A DNA stretch of 64,000 nt from Nansenia antarctica (taxonomy: Eukaryota; Chordata; Actinopteri; Argentiniformes; Microstomatidae). Positions within the stretch are counted from its first letter, which is position 1. Every line of letters begins with the position of its first letter. The stretch is from positions 27,241,043 through 27,305,042 of the forward strand of contig OZ022351.1 in assembly GCA_963989245.1 (NCBI GenBank), given 5' to 3'. Both the position numbers and the translations under genes were made by a program. Below are positions 1-11,425 of this stretch, in pieces. The notes under the pieces were generated by a model. That model did not search any database and was not told where the DNA came from. It was given only the letters and a program-made list of their open reading frames with translations.

Positions 1-566
1 GTTGGTTTGACTGTGGCTGGATAACCCTCCAATCACCGGGAACGAGCTTCACCTGCGGCGGAGAGCACGCTGTGCTCGAGTTGTGGGGGCGGGTGCTCGA
101 GCTGTGGGGGCGGGGGAGGGCGTGTGTGACGGCCCAGCCGTAACAGTTAGACACAGCACCGACATAAAAGCGATTTTTGGGTTATGCGTGTTATAAATAA
201 AAGGTCTATAATGCATTGTAATGACATTAAACTAAGACAATAACATGGTTATCATAATTTTTCAAATCTTTATTAATAAGTAATTACAGAGAATTAAAAT
301 GACATTTCCGCATTGAATAGAGCGACATAAGATTTCTGTAGATGATTCGCAATGCATCCTGGTATCAAGGGGTAGCGTACACCTAGCCCTTCGAAGCTAG
401 TGTGGTCCTGGAATCGCTCGAAACGAAGTAATAGTTAGCCCTCCCCCTTACCCCTAGCCCTCGATGAAATATGAATTGGGACAGCCCTCGCCCTAAACGT
501 GAACGCGCAAATCGAGCCAAAGGGGTGAAAACGAAGGGCTAGGGGTGAATTGGGATTGGCCCTTAA
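1..566. other. Repeat-derived intergenic sequence
   Basis: No gene is visible. The stretch 381-397 (cctagcccttcg) and the stretch 531-548 (cgaagggctagg) are inverted copies of each other, so a small inverted-repeat element probably fills about 375-555. The rest is AT-rich spacer after a GC-rich start. Confidence 0.35.
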
Positions 567-813
567 CCTGTTTTACATTTGTGCTCCTTATTTGCTCCCC
601 GCCTGTGAAGCACTTTGGTTCAGCTGCTGCTGCATGTAAATGTGCTATATAAATAAAGTCGACTTGTATCCAGCCAAGTCCCCTACTGCACAATTACAGG
701 TGGCCCTTTTAACAGGGGTGACAGCGACTTACAATACTAGTACCACCTGTCTGGTTAACTACTCCATGAGATTGATTGATAATCCTTTTTTTATTTTATT
801 TTTTGACACTTAC

Positions 814-1129
814 AGTGTAGTACTTGAGCTTCCTCTGGTGCAGGTGGATGATGTTGGTGCACACTCCATTCAGGACGTCTTGAGAGTGTGAGATGAGCAC
901 AAGGATTCGCTTGAACCTGGGGGGAAAAAGGGAGTGTGAGTGAGTGGGATTCTCAGCATCGGTCACGTGTGTACTAACTACAACACTACTGATCCGCTTC
1001 ACGGAAGAGGGCCGTCGATGAATAAACACTTACTGACTGAGCTCCTCCTCCAGCCACACGCAGGCGTCCAGATCCAGGTGGTTGGTGGGCTCATCCAGCA
1101 GCAACATGAACGGCTTGATGAACAGAGCC
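814..1129 (-). pseudogene. abcf2 exon 5 and exon 6 copies (fragment)
   Basis: Two exon-sized blocks read on the minus strand: 1034-1129 (96 bp, copy of abcf2 exon 5, with the first Walker B LLLDEPTNHLDLD) and 814-916 (103 bp, copy of exon 6). Both keep their splice-site dinucleotides and open frame. Against the complete gene, the exon 6 copy changes Phe to Val in SQDFLNG. No other abcf2 exons lie nearby, so this is a pseudogene fragment carried by the segmental duplication, although the two exons could still be spliced into some transcript. Confidence 0.85.
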
Positions 1130-1305
1130 CTGAGAGGAGGAGAGGAGAGGAGAGGAGAGGAGAGGAGAGGAGAGGAGAGGAGGAGAGAGGAGAGGAGAGG
1201 AGAGGAGAGGAGAGGAGAGAGGAGAGGAGAGGAGAGGAGAGGAGAGGAGAGGAGAGGAGGAGAGGAGAGGAGAGGAGAGGAGAGGAGAGGAGGAGAGGAG
1301 AGAAA
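1130..1305 (+). repeat. GGAGA microsatellite
   Basis: An almost pure purine run of gagag/gaggag units beside the abcf2 exon 5 copy. The longer sister array sits at 38534-38795 in the real gene. Confidence 0.95.
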
Positions 1306-1439
1306 CAGAAGCCTTTAGCATGCTAATTGTATCACTGCGATGCAACCGTCTTCAATTAACCACCTGAGATTAAATTAAATTAAGAGGGTCACGCCAGGGA
1401 TCGACTCTTTGGGGAAGCACGGTGACCCTATTTCTATGT

Positions 1440-1875
1440 CACGCAGTGTCTTGCCGAGTTACTGAGAATAGATTTCAAGATCCTTGTGCTTGTTTATAAA
1501 GCTCTCACTGGCACAGCACCAGAATATCTGAAAGACCTTTTTGCTAGCATATCAGCCCAATAGAGCTCTCAGGTCTTCTGACGCTGGCTTTCTCTGTGTA
1601 CCACAGAGTACAATGTAGAGTCTATGTACAAAAGAGGAGATTTGGTGAGGCTGCATTTTCACTTTATGCACCCTAATTGTGGAATGCACTGCCAGTTCAC
1701 ATTAGGAATGCAACCTCAGCAAATAAGTCAAGACTAAAAAAACATCTTTTTAATAATTGCCTTTAAATAACTAAATAAGTAAATTATGATTACATAATGA
1801 TTAAAGCACTTTGAGATGCAACGTTTGCAGGAAATGTGCTATACAAATAAAAGTTATTATTATTATTATTATTAT
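1440..1875 (+). mobile_element. LINE 3' end (L2/Rex-like), remnant
   Basis: The translation shows a typical non-LTR retrotransposon ORF2 C-terminus (LVYKALTGTAPEYL...), then a 3' tail 'gtgctatacaaataaaag' with an ATT repeat at the end. It is broken by stops. The same remnant is at 38920-39350, so it was copied with the segmental duplication. Confidence 0.7.
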
Positions 1876-2522
1876 TACTGCAGAGACCCGAGTGACATTA
1901 AGAGCCGTGCCATCACAGTTTATACAACAGTTAGTCCCGAGTCCGACCAAGTAATTTGATTGGACAAGAGGCATTCCACGAGTGCCGATACACAGTATAA
2001 CAGCACTGGACAGACTTTTGACTATGCATCACTCCGCCGAACACGGGTGTTCTATTGTTTGTGTTCTATTGTCTGTGTTCTATTGTCTGTGTTCTATTGT
2101 CTGTGTTCTAATAGCAACCTGCTCTTTGTAGCCAGCTCCACCACAAGGCTCCTGAGGGCAGTAGGGATCAGAGGACAGGCCCAACGGAAGGCAATTAAAG
2201 AACTGTCCACTGCAGCAGAACGGAGCAGTCACTGGCTGTGGCTGAAACGTAGGGACCCAACATGGGCTCCCAAATGACCACGTGGTGCCACCGTGCGACA
2301 CACACCCAGGCCTGATCAGCCTGTGGTGGGCCAACCTCGGCAGAGGGTGTCTTGTGATAAATGGCCGAAACACCCAATGAGGTCGGGGACCACAACTGAA
2401 GATGTGTCGTACTGGTGGCACCACGTGATCATTGCCAAATTCCACTCCACCCAAGAGGACATCTCCAACTCCACTCAGTCAATTGTTGTGCTAATTATTT
2501 AGGGATTTTAACATCTAGTCCT

Positions 2523-2739
2523 ATTAAGAATCCTGCTCCCTGTGCGAAACTGGCCTGTTGCTCAGTGTACCATCCTCAGTGAGAGGTTGTTCAGTAGGCT
2601 CAGTGAGAGGTTGTTCAGTAGGCTCAGTGAGAGGTTCTTCAGTGGGCTCAGTGAGAGGTTCTTCTTCTGAAGGTGACCTTTGTTTTCTTTTGGCTGACAA
2701 GACCTTCCCATCATCACCAGCCTCTCTCTTTCTTGGCAT
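2523..2739 (-). other. Small repeat-rich ORF, unassigned
   Basis: The minus strand reads a 71-residue ORF starting MPRKREAGDD at 2739, basic at first, then several tandem copies of a 9-residue unit (PLTEPTEQ-like). These come from direct repeats of about 27 bp ('cagtgagaggttgttcagta') at 2573-2660. I recognise no family. It could be the first exon of a transposon or host gene, or a chance ORF in a minisatellite. Confidence 0.25.
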
Positions 2740-3089
2740 TTTTGTAGCGCCGTAATTTAACTCTGCCTTGTGTCAATTGCTGCCGATGTGGAAAAATAGA
2801 TGGGACATAATCCGGATGACTACAATCATTCACATGGAATCCTGAAACCAGTAGAGTAAGTGTAAGCCAAATGCAGATACTCATTCAAAAGAACTTTATA
2901 CAGCTTTGATTAAATGCACTCATCAAATGTAGTCATTAAGTATGCCAGCTGATACTTCATTCAATAGTCACCAATTCTAATTCTGGATTACAATTACCGT
3001 AATCACATTTCACAAGTAAATGATGTGTATTGCTGCAAAATGAACAATTACATGTATGGCTTAATTTAATCCATGATGATTCGATTCCC

Positions 3090-3365
3090 TATAGTTTTAT
3101 TATCATGACATTAATGTCATGGTGATCCCAAGGACACCTCCACATGTGGCCATGTGGGGTTCTCTACCTCCTGCACCACACCCGCCCTTTACCATGACAT
3201 TGGTAGAGCCGGCGTCTGATCGCAAGGTCAGCAGATCGGCAATTTGAACCCTACATGGCCACATGTCGAGGTGTCCTTGGGCAAGACACTAAACCCCAAA
3301 TTGCTCCCAATGAGCGGGCAGGTGCCTTGCATGGGTAGCTTGCCGCCATTTATGTGTGAATGAGA
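3090..3365 (+). mobile_element. tRNA-type SINE-like element
   Basis: It contains the segment 'gtgtccttgggcaagacact' followed by 'aaattgctccc', which is common in fish SINEs, preceded by a stretch resembling a Pol III box (gatcggcaatttgaaccc). The outer parts also pair with each other ('ccacatgtggccatgtgggg' and 'acatggccacatgtcgagg'). A degraded tail of the same kind lies at 49895-49960. Confidence 0.55.
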
Positions 3366-3803
3366 GGCCATTGTAAACCTAGCTACAGGCTAAAGCTACA
3401 AGCTACAAGCTTTAACATTAAATTGGGATTTCCTTGGCTTTTCAGTTTGTTTTATATTCCCTATATATATGTTATATATTTCCCTTTCAATGCAGCATCA
3501 ACATTCACTACTTTGACTTTTAACATTATAACTGTTGACTTCACTATATAATAGTTTGCTTAACTGGCCATCAGATTTGTGCATCTAATATCTAAAAAGC
3601 AATACAGTTTTTTTTATTGTATCGGATTAAAGTAGCAAAGACCAGAAATTCCCATTGACCGCCATTCAAACTTCTACTCTTCTATCACCCAAAAAGGGGC
3701 GTGGACATTACGGGAGGGGAAAGTACCCGGATGCGTTGCTCTGATGAACGCGCTATACAAATAAAATTTGTTTTGATTTGAATTTGTTTGGTTAACTGCA
3801 CTT

Positions 3804-3872
3804 GATTGGATGATTAGAGCCGACCGCGGACATCTGATTGGATGATTAGAGCCGACCGCGGACATCTGATTG
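3804..3872 (+). repeat. 33-bp tandem duplication upstream of the Stra8-like gene
   Basis: The unit 'attggatgattagagccgac'+'cgcggacatctg' occurs twice and starts a third time. It lies just before the putative 5' UTR exon (about 3880-4027), so it may be part of the promoter. Confidence 0.8.
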
Positions 3873-4260
3873 GACGGTGAGGACGAGAGTAGGTCGCTCG
3901 CGCGTTTTCTCCTCAGAGCTAAGTTACACGACCGAGACACTCGACACTTCTGTCCATTTGTCTCCCGCCCCCCAAAAAGACAAATTACCTCGTTTTTCGT
4001 TCATTTACATCGACATTTACATTCGAAGGTGAGTCTTAAACATAATGGATTGTAATGCAACTTTAAAACGAACATAAACTAAATGAAGTAGTAGTAACAT
4101 GATGCCTGCTGGCAGCTAAATGTAGCTCGCTAGACTAGAGAGTGACGTTGGTCGTTAGCCCTCAGTGAGATCATGTCAAGTGTAATAATGAATGAAGCGA
4201 CAGTGTTAATTGGCTCCTTACAAACATCGCTGTCGCCTTTTAAAATGCTTCTTTAGCACC

Positions 4261-5735
4261 ATGACCGGCCGAGGCAGAGGTTTCGGGGGAGGAAGGAGGA
4301 AGAAGATGAACATGGAGGAGCTTAAGAAGCAGCGGCGCCGTGACTCCCAGGCCCGCAGCCGCGCCGCCCTGGCCGGCCTGTTCGACGAGCTCAACACCGT
4401 GGTCTGCCCGACCCCCGCCAAGGCCCCCGCCAAGGTAGCTTAGCTAGCCAACTCTTTAACACTAGAACAGCCATGAGGCTCTGTGAGTAAAGAAAAATGT
4501 TATATCTTTGCACTCGATCAAATTTCAGGACCCATGTTTCATGACTTTTCCTAGATATGTGCGTTCTACCACCCAGTATCCTTACATGTTCTAAATCACC
4601 TCAGGATAAGCTAGTATGAAGCTATTTTGCCGTTTTTCTGTGTAGCAGCCAGGCTATTGTAGGTAAACAAAAAAAAAAATGGCTGTCCTAGTTTAACAGA
4701 CCATAGCTAATTGTTTCTAGCAGACTTGCATTCCGTTGCATTGATAGCGAGGGGGGAGACAGAAATTAAACATGTCTTGTCCGATACAACATTTGATTTC
4801 AGTAAACGATATCACACCCAAACAATAATCCACCGAATCGTTGGCCTACCCCACCATGAGGTAATACTGCCTGCTGGCCGCTAGGTGGCGAGCTCTTACA
4901 GCGAGCTATGACCCACCGTGACTAGAGAAGCTCTGGTCCGACACATCAGTGAGATGTCAAGTCATGACGTTAGAATTATAAGGTTCTATCTCCATTTTTG
5001 GTCAAAATTTAGTTTTTTACATAATCTGATACATTAGGTGTTTATTAATGCCTGTGTGGTGTTATTTTTTAAAATGTTGACATTTTTGAGTTAGTAATTC
5101 GTAAAATACAAAGGTTCCTCCTCACAAAACATAATGGAATGTAAAAACTTTGACGCTCAATATCTCTGAACTACCCTAAACGGAGATAGAACCTTATCAT
5201 TCTAAGCTCACGAACTATTGTTGCCTTGTCTTTGATGTGATCTCCCATGCCCGCCACCGCGCCACCCTGTTTGAAATCATTGATAGTGAGGAGGGGAGAC
5301 AGTATTAAACAGGACCTAATGTCTAGACCAAGTGTTGCTTTCAGTAATGGTTCTATCACAACCAAATAAAAGTCCACTGGATATTTGGCCTACTCCACCA
5401 TGGTTTTAAAAGGAGTCAAATGACATTTAAAGCCTCGCCATTATCCTTGCTTTAAAAGTATAATCATGATAATTATCTCTTGACAGTGGAAGATCCTGGA
5501 CCATGCCAAAGGATTTCTGAAAGAGCAGGAGGCCCACCTCTCCAGTTTGCTGGCATTGAAAAGTGAGTTCTGGAAAATGGGGCAAAACCATTTTGTATTA
5601 TCGATAAATCATTTAGAGTAATTTTTATTGTTCCGCTATTCCCTCTTGTTTAGGGATTTACCTTGCCGACGAGGACGGACCATGCAATATGGACGAAGTG
5701 CGGGAAGAATACCGCACGTTATCTGCGCAACGCAG
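4261..5735 (+). CDS. Stra8-like bHLH protein, 5' exons
   Basis: Three coding exons join in frame: 4261-4434, 5487-5562 and 5654-5735. A 5' UTR exon probably ends at 4027 (donor GTGAGT), with the acceptor at 4256 just before a good start context (caccATGa). The protein starts with a Gly/Arg-rich stretch and KKMNMEELKKQ, then a basic region with SQARxRAxLAxLF, a loop, KWKILDHAKxF and LSSLLALK, then an acidic part with MDEVREEY. Vertebrate STRA8 has the same order: RRLSQARHRATLAALF, then KWQ(V/I)LNKAK, then LLKLK, then LEEVKKEY. STRA8 is a nuclear factor needed for meiotic entry with MEIOSIN. The last donor (GTATAA at 5736) points to further exons that I cannot find before the transposons at 6.8 kb, so the gene is truncated here or has a very long intron. 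MEIOSIN-like HLH is an alternative. Confidence 0.65.
4968..5212 (+). mobile_element. MITE inside the Stra8-like gene intron
   Basis: An inverted-repeat element with ends 'ataaggttctatctcc' and 'ggagatagaaccttat'. A second copy in the same orientation lies at 43221-43470 and matches along its whole length. It has no coding capacity. Confidence 0.8.
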
Positions 5736-5739
5736 GTAT

Positions 5740-6846
5740 AACACCTGCACATACGATAGAGTACCACAGGAGGGCAGCATCTGTCCATGTCATTGACACA
5801 CAGCCAATGATGCTTATCATAGTACAACTGCAGCTTACTGTCACCCAGTAACTCTGACCGATCACTGGTCTCACACATTAAAATAATAGATTCATTTGGA
5901 CGTCCTGTGTTTATCTGGACAAATGTGAGATGTGACTGACTGAGCATCATTTTATTGTTATAGTCCAGTCAATCTGTGGTTTAACCCAGGGGAAATTGCA
6001 ATAGTAATCATTCAAGTTTTTTTGTGATCCCTAGGGACAACCAAATAACATATTAAAAGTCTTATTCTTAATATTTATTGGATCAAGGTAAATTCAGGGG
6101 TCGAAAATGTGGGTTTTTGTGCCAGGTGCAACACAGCCAGTTAATAGGATAAACAGATTAACTAATAGATATCACCATGAAACTTCACCAGTTAATCACT
6201 TACATTAAGACTAACATTTTTTGTATTACAAGTTTTCTGAAATATTATGTTTAAATATGCAAATTAGGCATTATCTAATGAAATATGTGCTAATTTGCAT
6301 AACATTCAAAATCAGAAATCTGAACATTGGATAAAGCCAGGTTAAAAATTCTTGTTTCATCTTGTTGTCATATTAGAGTCAAGGTCCTCTATAACATTTT
6401 GCCATGTTTTTAGGAGTAAATGTTACATAAATCAGGCTATGAATGATATATTAACAAACCCCTCTATAGCAGACCTCGGAATGTAGATAGGAATACAACT
6501 GGAAAGTTTGGTGTATGTAAGTGCTACTGAAGTGGAGATTTCTGCCTCAGAGTATGAGAAAAAACTAGGGTGTACCCTTAACCCAAAATTATATAGTTTT
6601 ATTTTATTTTATTTCATAGTTTTATTTTATTTTATTCAAACAAAGTCAATCAAATTAGTTTATAACACATTTATTATCATTGACATTTCTGAACATACAG
6701 AAATGTTAATGTTTTTCCATGAAAACCATGTTGCATATCATATACAGATTAAACCCTTAAATGAGAAATGAACCATATAAACCTATTAAAAACTGTTTTT
6801 AGACCAAGCTTGAAATATGCCTTTACTGTAGGCCTACATGTAACCT
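5740..6846. other. AT-rich spacer without visible gene
   Basis: I see no convincing exon here. There is a TTTTA-repeat patch at 6596-6640 and scattered short ORFs with no recognisable protein. Confidence 0.5.
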
Positions 6847-8120
6847 TCACTCCATGTCCTCATCCAAATGTTGTGCCGACATATTCGCGCATACACCTCT
6901 GCATTCTGAACAGGCTACAGAGCAATCAAGTCCTTGACAACGGCATTTGCAGGGCATAGTGCCACAACCTGACTTGCAATTACAGTGCACACGCTCCAAC
7001 AAGTATTGAGGAGCAGGGTCCTGATCGGAATGGATGGGAATGAGGCATGAGTCTTGGATCCTCCAGCCCCATTCCTCTGGTGGTAGCGAGTTTCCCATCC
7101 ATTCCTGAACCTGATGGTACACTCTGAAGCTGTGAAGCATGGCAGACGACCATGTTGGTGGCAAGTTGCAAGGGTGGATAGCCGTTTTGCTGTCAGTCAC
7201 TTTAGTATAGAAACTTTTCAGCCTGAGGTCATTGGGAGAATCCATTTCGGCACCTTTGTATATTAGTATTAGTATATTGGTATATTAGTTCATTGCCCTT
7301 TCCCCTGCAGCAGCAATTTCTTCCTTGGTAGCAGATTGTTTTTGAAAAATGCTGGCCTGTACTCTGAATGAGTAGCTTTCTCTAACCAGACACAGAGATA
7401 CCCCTTTCCCAACCCCAAAGAGTCTGGATGTTGTATCACAGCCAAGCATGGCATGCGCGAATAAGATGTTGTTGCAAACAACCTGTAACTTGATGATCAA
7501 TATGGACAACTTCTTCTTTGTTCAGTTTGACTGTGGATTTGGAATCCATGGTGACTGCATGTGCTTTCCTCTTGAAGGTATATTCTGTCACCTTTTTCCC
7601 TACCATGTCTTTTAAGACCCTTCTACCAACCTCTTTTGAATGGTCCACATTTACCGCATTATGGGCTGTCACACCAGTGACTAGGTGCTGAAGGTACCCG
7701 GCAAACGGATTTTGTGACTCCAACAATTGAAGTATTTTGATAGTGTCAGCGTTGTCTCGTGCCTGTCTTGATGCAGAAAGGTCCTTGTGCTGTTCACTAG
7801 TTTCATAGTTTACCCCTGTCACTTCTTTCATTGCATTGTTGATTTCAGATGTTGCAGGGTTGGAAAGAACCCAGACCAAACGTTGTGTTTCAGACATACT
7901 CCAGGGCTCGACATTAAGGCTTGTACATTTTATGCTTGGACAAGTGGACTTCCTCCTGCAGTTGTCCGATGGACAAGTCAAAACAAAAAAACAAATCAAT
8001 ATGTATTAATATCTGCAAACATTAATTCCTCCTTCCGATCTGAATAGTAAAAAAAAATAGCAAGCAAAACGATGCCGCGCCTCATTCTCGCTGTTTCAGT
8101 CTCTCCTAGTTCCTTATCGT

Positions 8121-8260
8121 CATAGTTGGTAAATTCGCTCAGAACGCCAGAGCGCACACTGCGTTCAACGTCATAAAGAGACCAAGTAATTTGATTGGAC
8201 AAAAGGCATTCCATGAGTGCTGATCAGATTCCAGAGCGAGTTTACGAACGCAGCCATAGT
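8121..8260. mobile_element. Nested MITE (TTTACGAACGC family)
   Basis: The core 'accaagtaatttgattggac' is flanked by inverted ends resembling 'gcgttcgtaaactcgctctg'. Relatives with the same core lie at 42245-42380 and 42899-43036, and partial cores at about 1940-2035, 39408-39480 and 55885-55925. Confidence 0.65.
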
Positions 8261-8699
8261 GTTGTGGGTCTCCTGTCACTAGTGCCATTCACGTGAACAT
8301 GCGCATATTCGCTTCTTCTCAATGCCGCTTATTTTCATGTAGTTCGATGCGATCGTATATTTTAGGTTTGAAGTTTTAAGACCAGCACATCGCAATACGA
8401 ACTTCAGAATGACACTAATGATAGATTTCTCAATTTGAATATAGGATACTATCCAAAGGCTAGCAAATAAGATTGCTTCCATTGGGGAGGGACTGTTACA
8501 AACATTTTTTGTAAATATTCCTAGATATTCATCCCTTTTGTGGCCAATCTTAATCTAAAAGGGTTAGGGTTAGGGTAATCACTGATTACCCCTACGTTTT
8601 TAAATAATTACAAAATATTGTTTAATGAATACATTTGAAAATTAAGGATACATCATTATCAAATCAATAGTAGTCAAATGTGTTATTTGCATACACATA

Positions 8700-9063
8700 C
8701 ACTCACTGGCCACTTCATTAGGCACACCTTGGGGTTGGACCCCCTCTTTTGCCTTCAGAACTGCCTTAATTCTTCGTTGGCATAGATTCAACAAGGTGCT
8801 GGAAACATTCCTCAGAGATTTTGGTCCATATTGACACTATAATAATCACGCAACAGCCCGTCTGGCACCAACAACCATGCCAGGTTCAAAGTCACTTAAA
8901 TCACCTTTATTTCCCATTCTGATGCTGGTTTGAAATTCAGCAGATCGTCTTGACCATGTCTACATGCCTAAATGCATTGAGTTGCTGCCACATGATTGGC
9001 TGATTAGGTATTTGCGTTAACAAGCAGTTGAAAAGGTGTACCTAATGAAGTGGCCGGTGAGAG
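8700..9063. mobile_element. Nested MITE with GGCCACTTCATTAGG ends
   Basis: The left end 'ctggccacttcattaggcac' and the right end 'gtacctaatgaagtggccgg' are inverted copies. Elements with this 'attaggtacacc' end are very common in vertebrate genomes. It has no ORF. Confidence 0.8.
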
Positions 9064-10250
9064 TATAATATATTATTATTCATATTATTGCTTTTTCAAA
9101 ATCTTTGGATTTGGACAAGTAACTTGAGCTCTAGGACAAGTAAAAGATAAGTTCACTTGTCCGAAGGACAAGTACCTGAAAAAGCTTAATGTCAAGCCCT
9201 GTACTCCTTCCCTGTGTCAGTCCTCCGGTTGTTTTCATACTTCGCATGAGGGCTTGTTCTATTACAAGGTCGGGGGATAGTCCGGCCCAGTATTCGTTTG
9301 ATCGACGAACAACTTGCAGACCATCTTCCTGAAATCGTTTGTAAACTTGGGGATGTGTGTCTTCTAGTTGGTGCATTTTCTGGAGGTATATGGTCAATGA
9401 TTTTACATACAAGTTATGTCCGGAGGCAGCCATGAATGGCATCATGTCTGTCAGGGTATCAAGGTGCTGATCCCAATTTCCAGTTCTCTCCGATCCAATG
9501 AATGCACGGACTAGGTCGATCATCTCCATGTACTGTAGCCACAGTGCTGCTGCCGGTCATCTACCATGGTTGTCTTCTCTGCCCCCAAACGCTGAGCTAT
9601 GATCTGGAGTAGTGCACTTGCATTTGTCCCGGTTGCGGTGGCAGCCATAACACTGTCATACAGATCTGAGGCTTCTGCTAGTTCCTCTGGTACTTTGGCA
9701 TGGTCTGTGGATTCTCCATCTGGCTGATCAGAAACTGTGTCCTCGCTGTCATCAGCAACGGTACCATCTTGAGTCAACTCTGACACATCCTCTGAGTCCA
9801 CAGCATAGTTTGCTTTGTTTGGGACAGGCAGTTTGACATAAAAAGTTTTCGCTGCCAGTAGGGTGTTCAGTGCTCCCATCAACCAGGAAATTACCTCGTA
9901 TGGCCCTGGCAACTGCTTTTCCTTCGAGCATTTTGGGCACCGTATTTGGTGTGTACACTAGGCCCCCAGGCTTCTGTACATATGGAACAATGTTAATGCG
10001 TCCGACATCTATTAGGTCCTTTGCTGTCAACTTGATACGTGGAATGACGGAAGCTTGTTCAATTCTGCGGGTGATGCATACAATAATTCCCATGCCATAG
10101 AACGTTCCATGGCCATCAATTGTTCAGATATTATGGTCAGCATTATCAGCAACATATTGCATGAAGTGCCCAGGTGTGAATCCATGTACCTCAAGTTTCT
10201 CAGCTACTGCAGCACTTCAGCCAAACCCAAGGTGATACAGACTGTCAACT

Positions 10251-10969
10251 AGACATTTTGATTTTGAGAAATGTCTAACATCTGTGTTTGAACTACTTAC
10301 CAATGACAGACTGGGAGTGGTGTTTTCATTGTGTATTTTTATTGAGATTACATCAATGATGCATCAAGTTGTGTTTACAGTGATATACAGGCATGATAAT
10401 CGCTCACCTTTCGTCGAAATTAGCCGTTTTGAATCCAAAATAGGTGACTTCCCTGAATCATATAGATCCGATGAGTTGTTGTTGTTTTTTTTGGGGGGGG
10501 GGGCGGCCCATTAGTCTGGAACGCACGTTGAACGTTCGAACGGTAAGATTTTGATGGCCCATCAAATGCGCAGGCGTGATGGGCTGAAACTGTAATGTGC
10601 GTGTGAAACTCCTTGGTGAAGAAATTGGTGACAGAACGTCAGCCGAGGTTTTTGTATGCTGAGAGAAGACAAGGACTGAAGTCGCAAATACTGAGATAGG
10701 AATGTAACGTTAACAAAATAAAAATTGCTAGCTAATGATAGATGGCTAACTTTGGTACTAACATTTGGTACTAACATTACTAAGTGCAGTACAGATACAG
10801 TACAGATAACTACTAACGTTAGCGTTGTCAGCCTATTTTGCAAGCTGTTAGCCCCTTTCACACATAGTTCCCTGTAAATTAAATGGAATCGCAACCCAGG
10901 TCCGCCAGTGATTTTCGCCGTTTAATGAGCTAAATGCCCGAAAAATATGATGATGAATACAGATAAAAC
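10251..10969. other. Spacer with a poly-G tract
   Basis: No supported gene. A T-rich run followed by ten or more G lies near 10485-10503. The short ORFs here have no recognisable features. Confidence 0.45.
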
Positions 10970-11425
10970 TGAGGTATGATATAATATAATATTATGGCAG
11001 TCTCAGGCGCCTGTCACGTCTCCAGTAGCTACATTAGAACTTTGCATCCTTTGATACATATAAGGATCTTGTAACTTCGCAAACAATGGCAACATTTAAA
11101 TAGTTTACTCTATGTTCAACTGGAAAAGGTAGTGACAGAAGATTTTCGTGTTTTGATTTCGCTGGGAGTTCGTTAAAAATGCCTTTCCACCAAAGAACCG
11201 TGGAGCCGCGCTGTGTGAGCAGGCTGAGGGTCATACAATATTTGTATATTAAAGGCAACGCCACGGCAGTTGAACATAGAGTAAACTATTTCAATTCTGC
11301 CATTGTTTGCGAAGTTACAAGATCCTTACATCCCGCCATATGTATCAAAGGATGCGAAGTTCCAATGTACTGGAGACGTGACAGGCGTGTGAGACTGCCA
11401 TATATATCATACCTCCGTTTTATAT
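10970..11425. mobile_element. Foldback element with arms of about 150 bp
   Basis: The left arm (about 10971-11126, containing 'ctttgcatcctttgatacat' and 'catagagt'-type sequence) is the inverted copy of the right arm (about 11262-11420, containing 'atgtatcaaaggatgcgaag'). Both carry 'gcctgtcacgtctcc' or its complement. The loop is about 130 bp. No ORF of note. Confidence 0.8.

Larger units (their letters stand above)
567..2109. repeat. Partial segmental duplication of the abcf2 locus
   Basis: This stretch matches about 37866-39560 in the same orientation nearly base for base. It includes a LINE tail at the left edge, copies of two abcf2 exons, the GGAGA microsatellite, a LINE remnant and a run of 'tctattgtctgtgt' repeats at the right edge. 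The copy lacks about 100 bp present at 38076-38175. It therefore holds only a middle slice of abcf2 and cannot make the protein. The matching repeats at both edges suggest the boundaries lie in repetitive DNA. Confidence 0.9.
7902..9201. mobile_element. hAT-like non-autonomous element inserted in the pseudogene
   Basis: The ends are inverted copies: CAGGGCTCGACATTAAG at the left and CTTAATGTCAAGCCCTG at the right. The direct repeat tactc flanks both sides (7897-7901 and 9202-9206). Removing the element restores the reading TQGRSMSETQRLVWV of the host ORF, which proves the insertion. Inside, the motif 'ggacaagt' recurs near both ends and two further MITEs are nested. Confidence 0.85.
6850..10250 (-). 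pseudogene. Decayed transposon protein related to the 15-18 kb element
   Basis: Reading the minus strand from about 10250 down, conserved pieces occur in this order: a stretch with YVADNADHNI and TIDGHGTFYGMGII (10180-10080, with in-frame stops), KxTAKDLIDVGRINIVPY (10030), WLMGALNTLLAAKTF (9890), LxLQYMEMIDLVRAF and YVKSLTIYLQKM (9540-9350), GGLTQGRS (9220), then after an insertion MSETQRLVWVLS (7910), FAHAMLGCDTTSRLFGVGKG (7470-7410), and a cysteine cluster CNCKSGC...CKCRC...CSECRGVC (6960-6890). The same order is seen in the plus-strand protein at 15.5-18.1 kb: LWVQYHHMVDVIKTF, GGLSRGR, CHAFTGCDTVSAIAGHGK, CNCNGDC...CGVCKG. Frameshifts (for example near 9545 and 9890), stops and loss of the nuclease segment near 7500 show that it is dead. 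It is too diverged from the other copy to be a recent duplicate. Confidence 0.75.

Noticed and set aside
1082..1326. GEERR/LLSSP repeat proteins near 1.1 and 38.5 kb
   Set aside because: They are translations of the GGAGA microsatellite inside abcf2 intron 4 and its duplicate.
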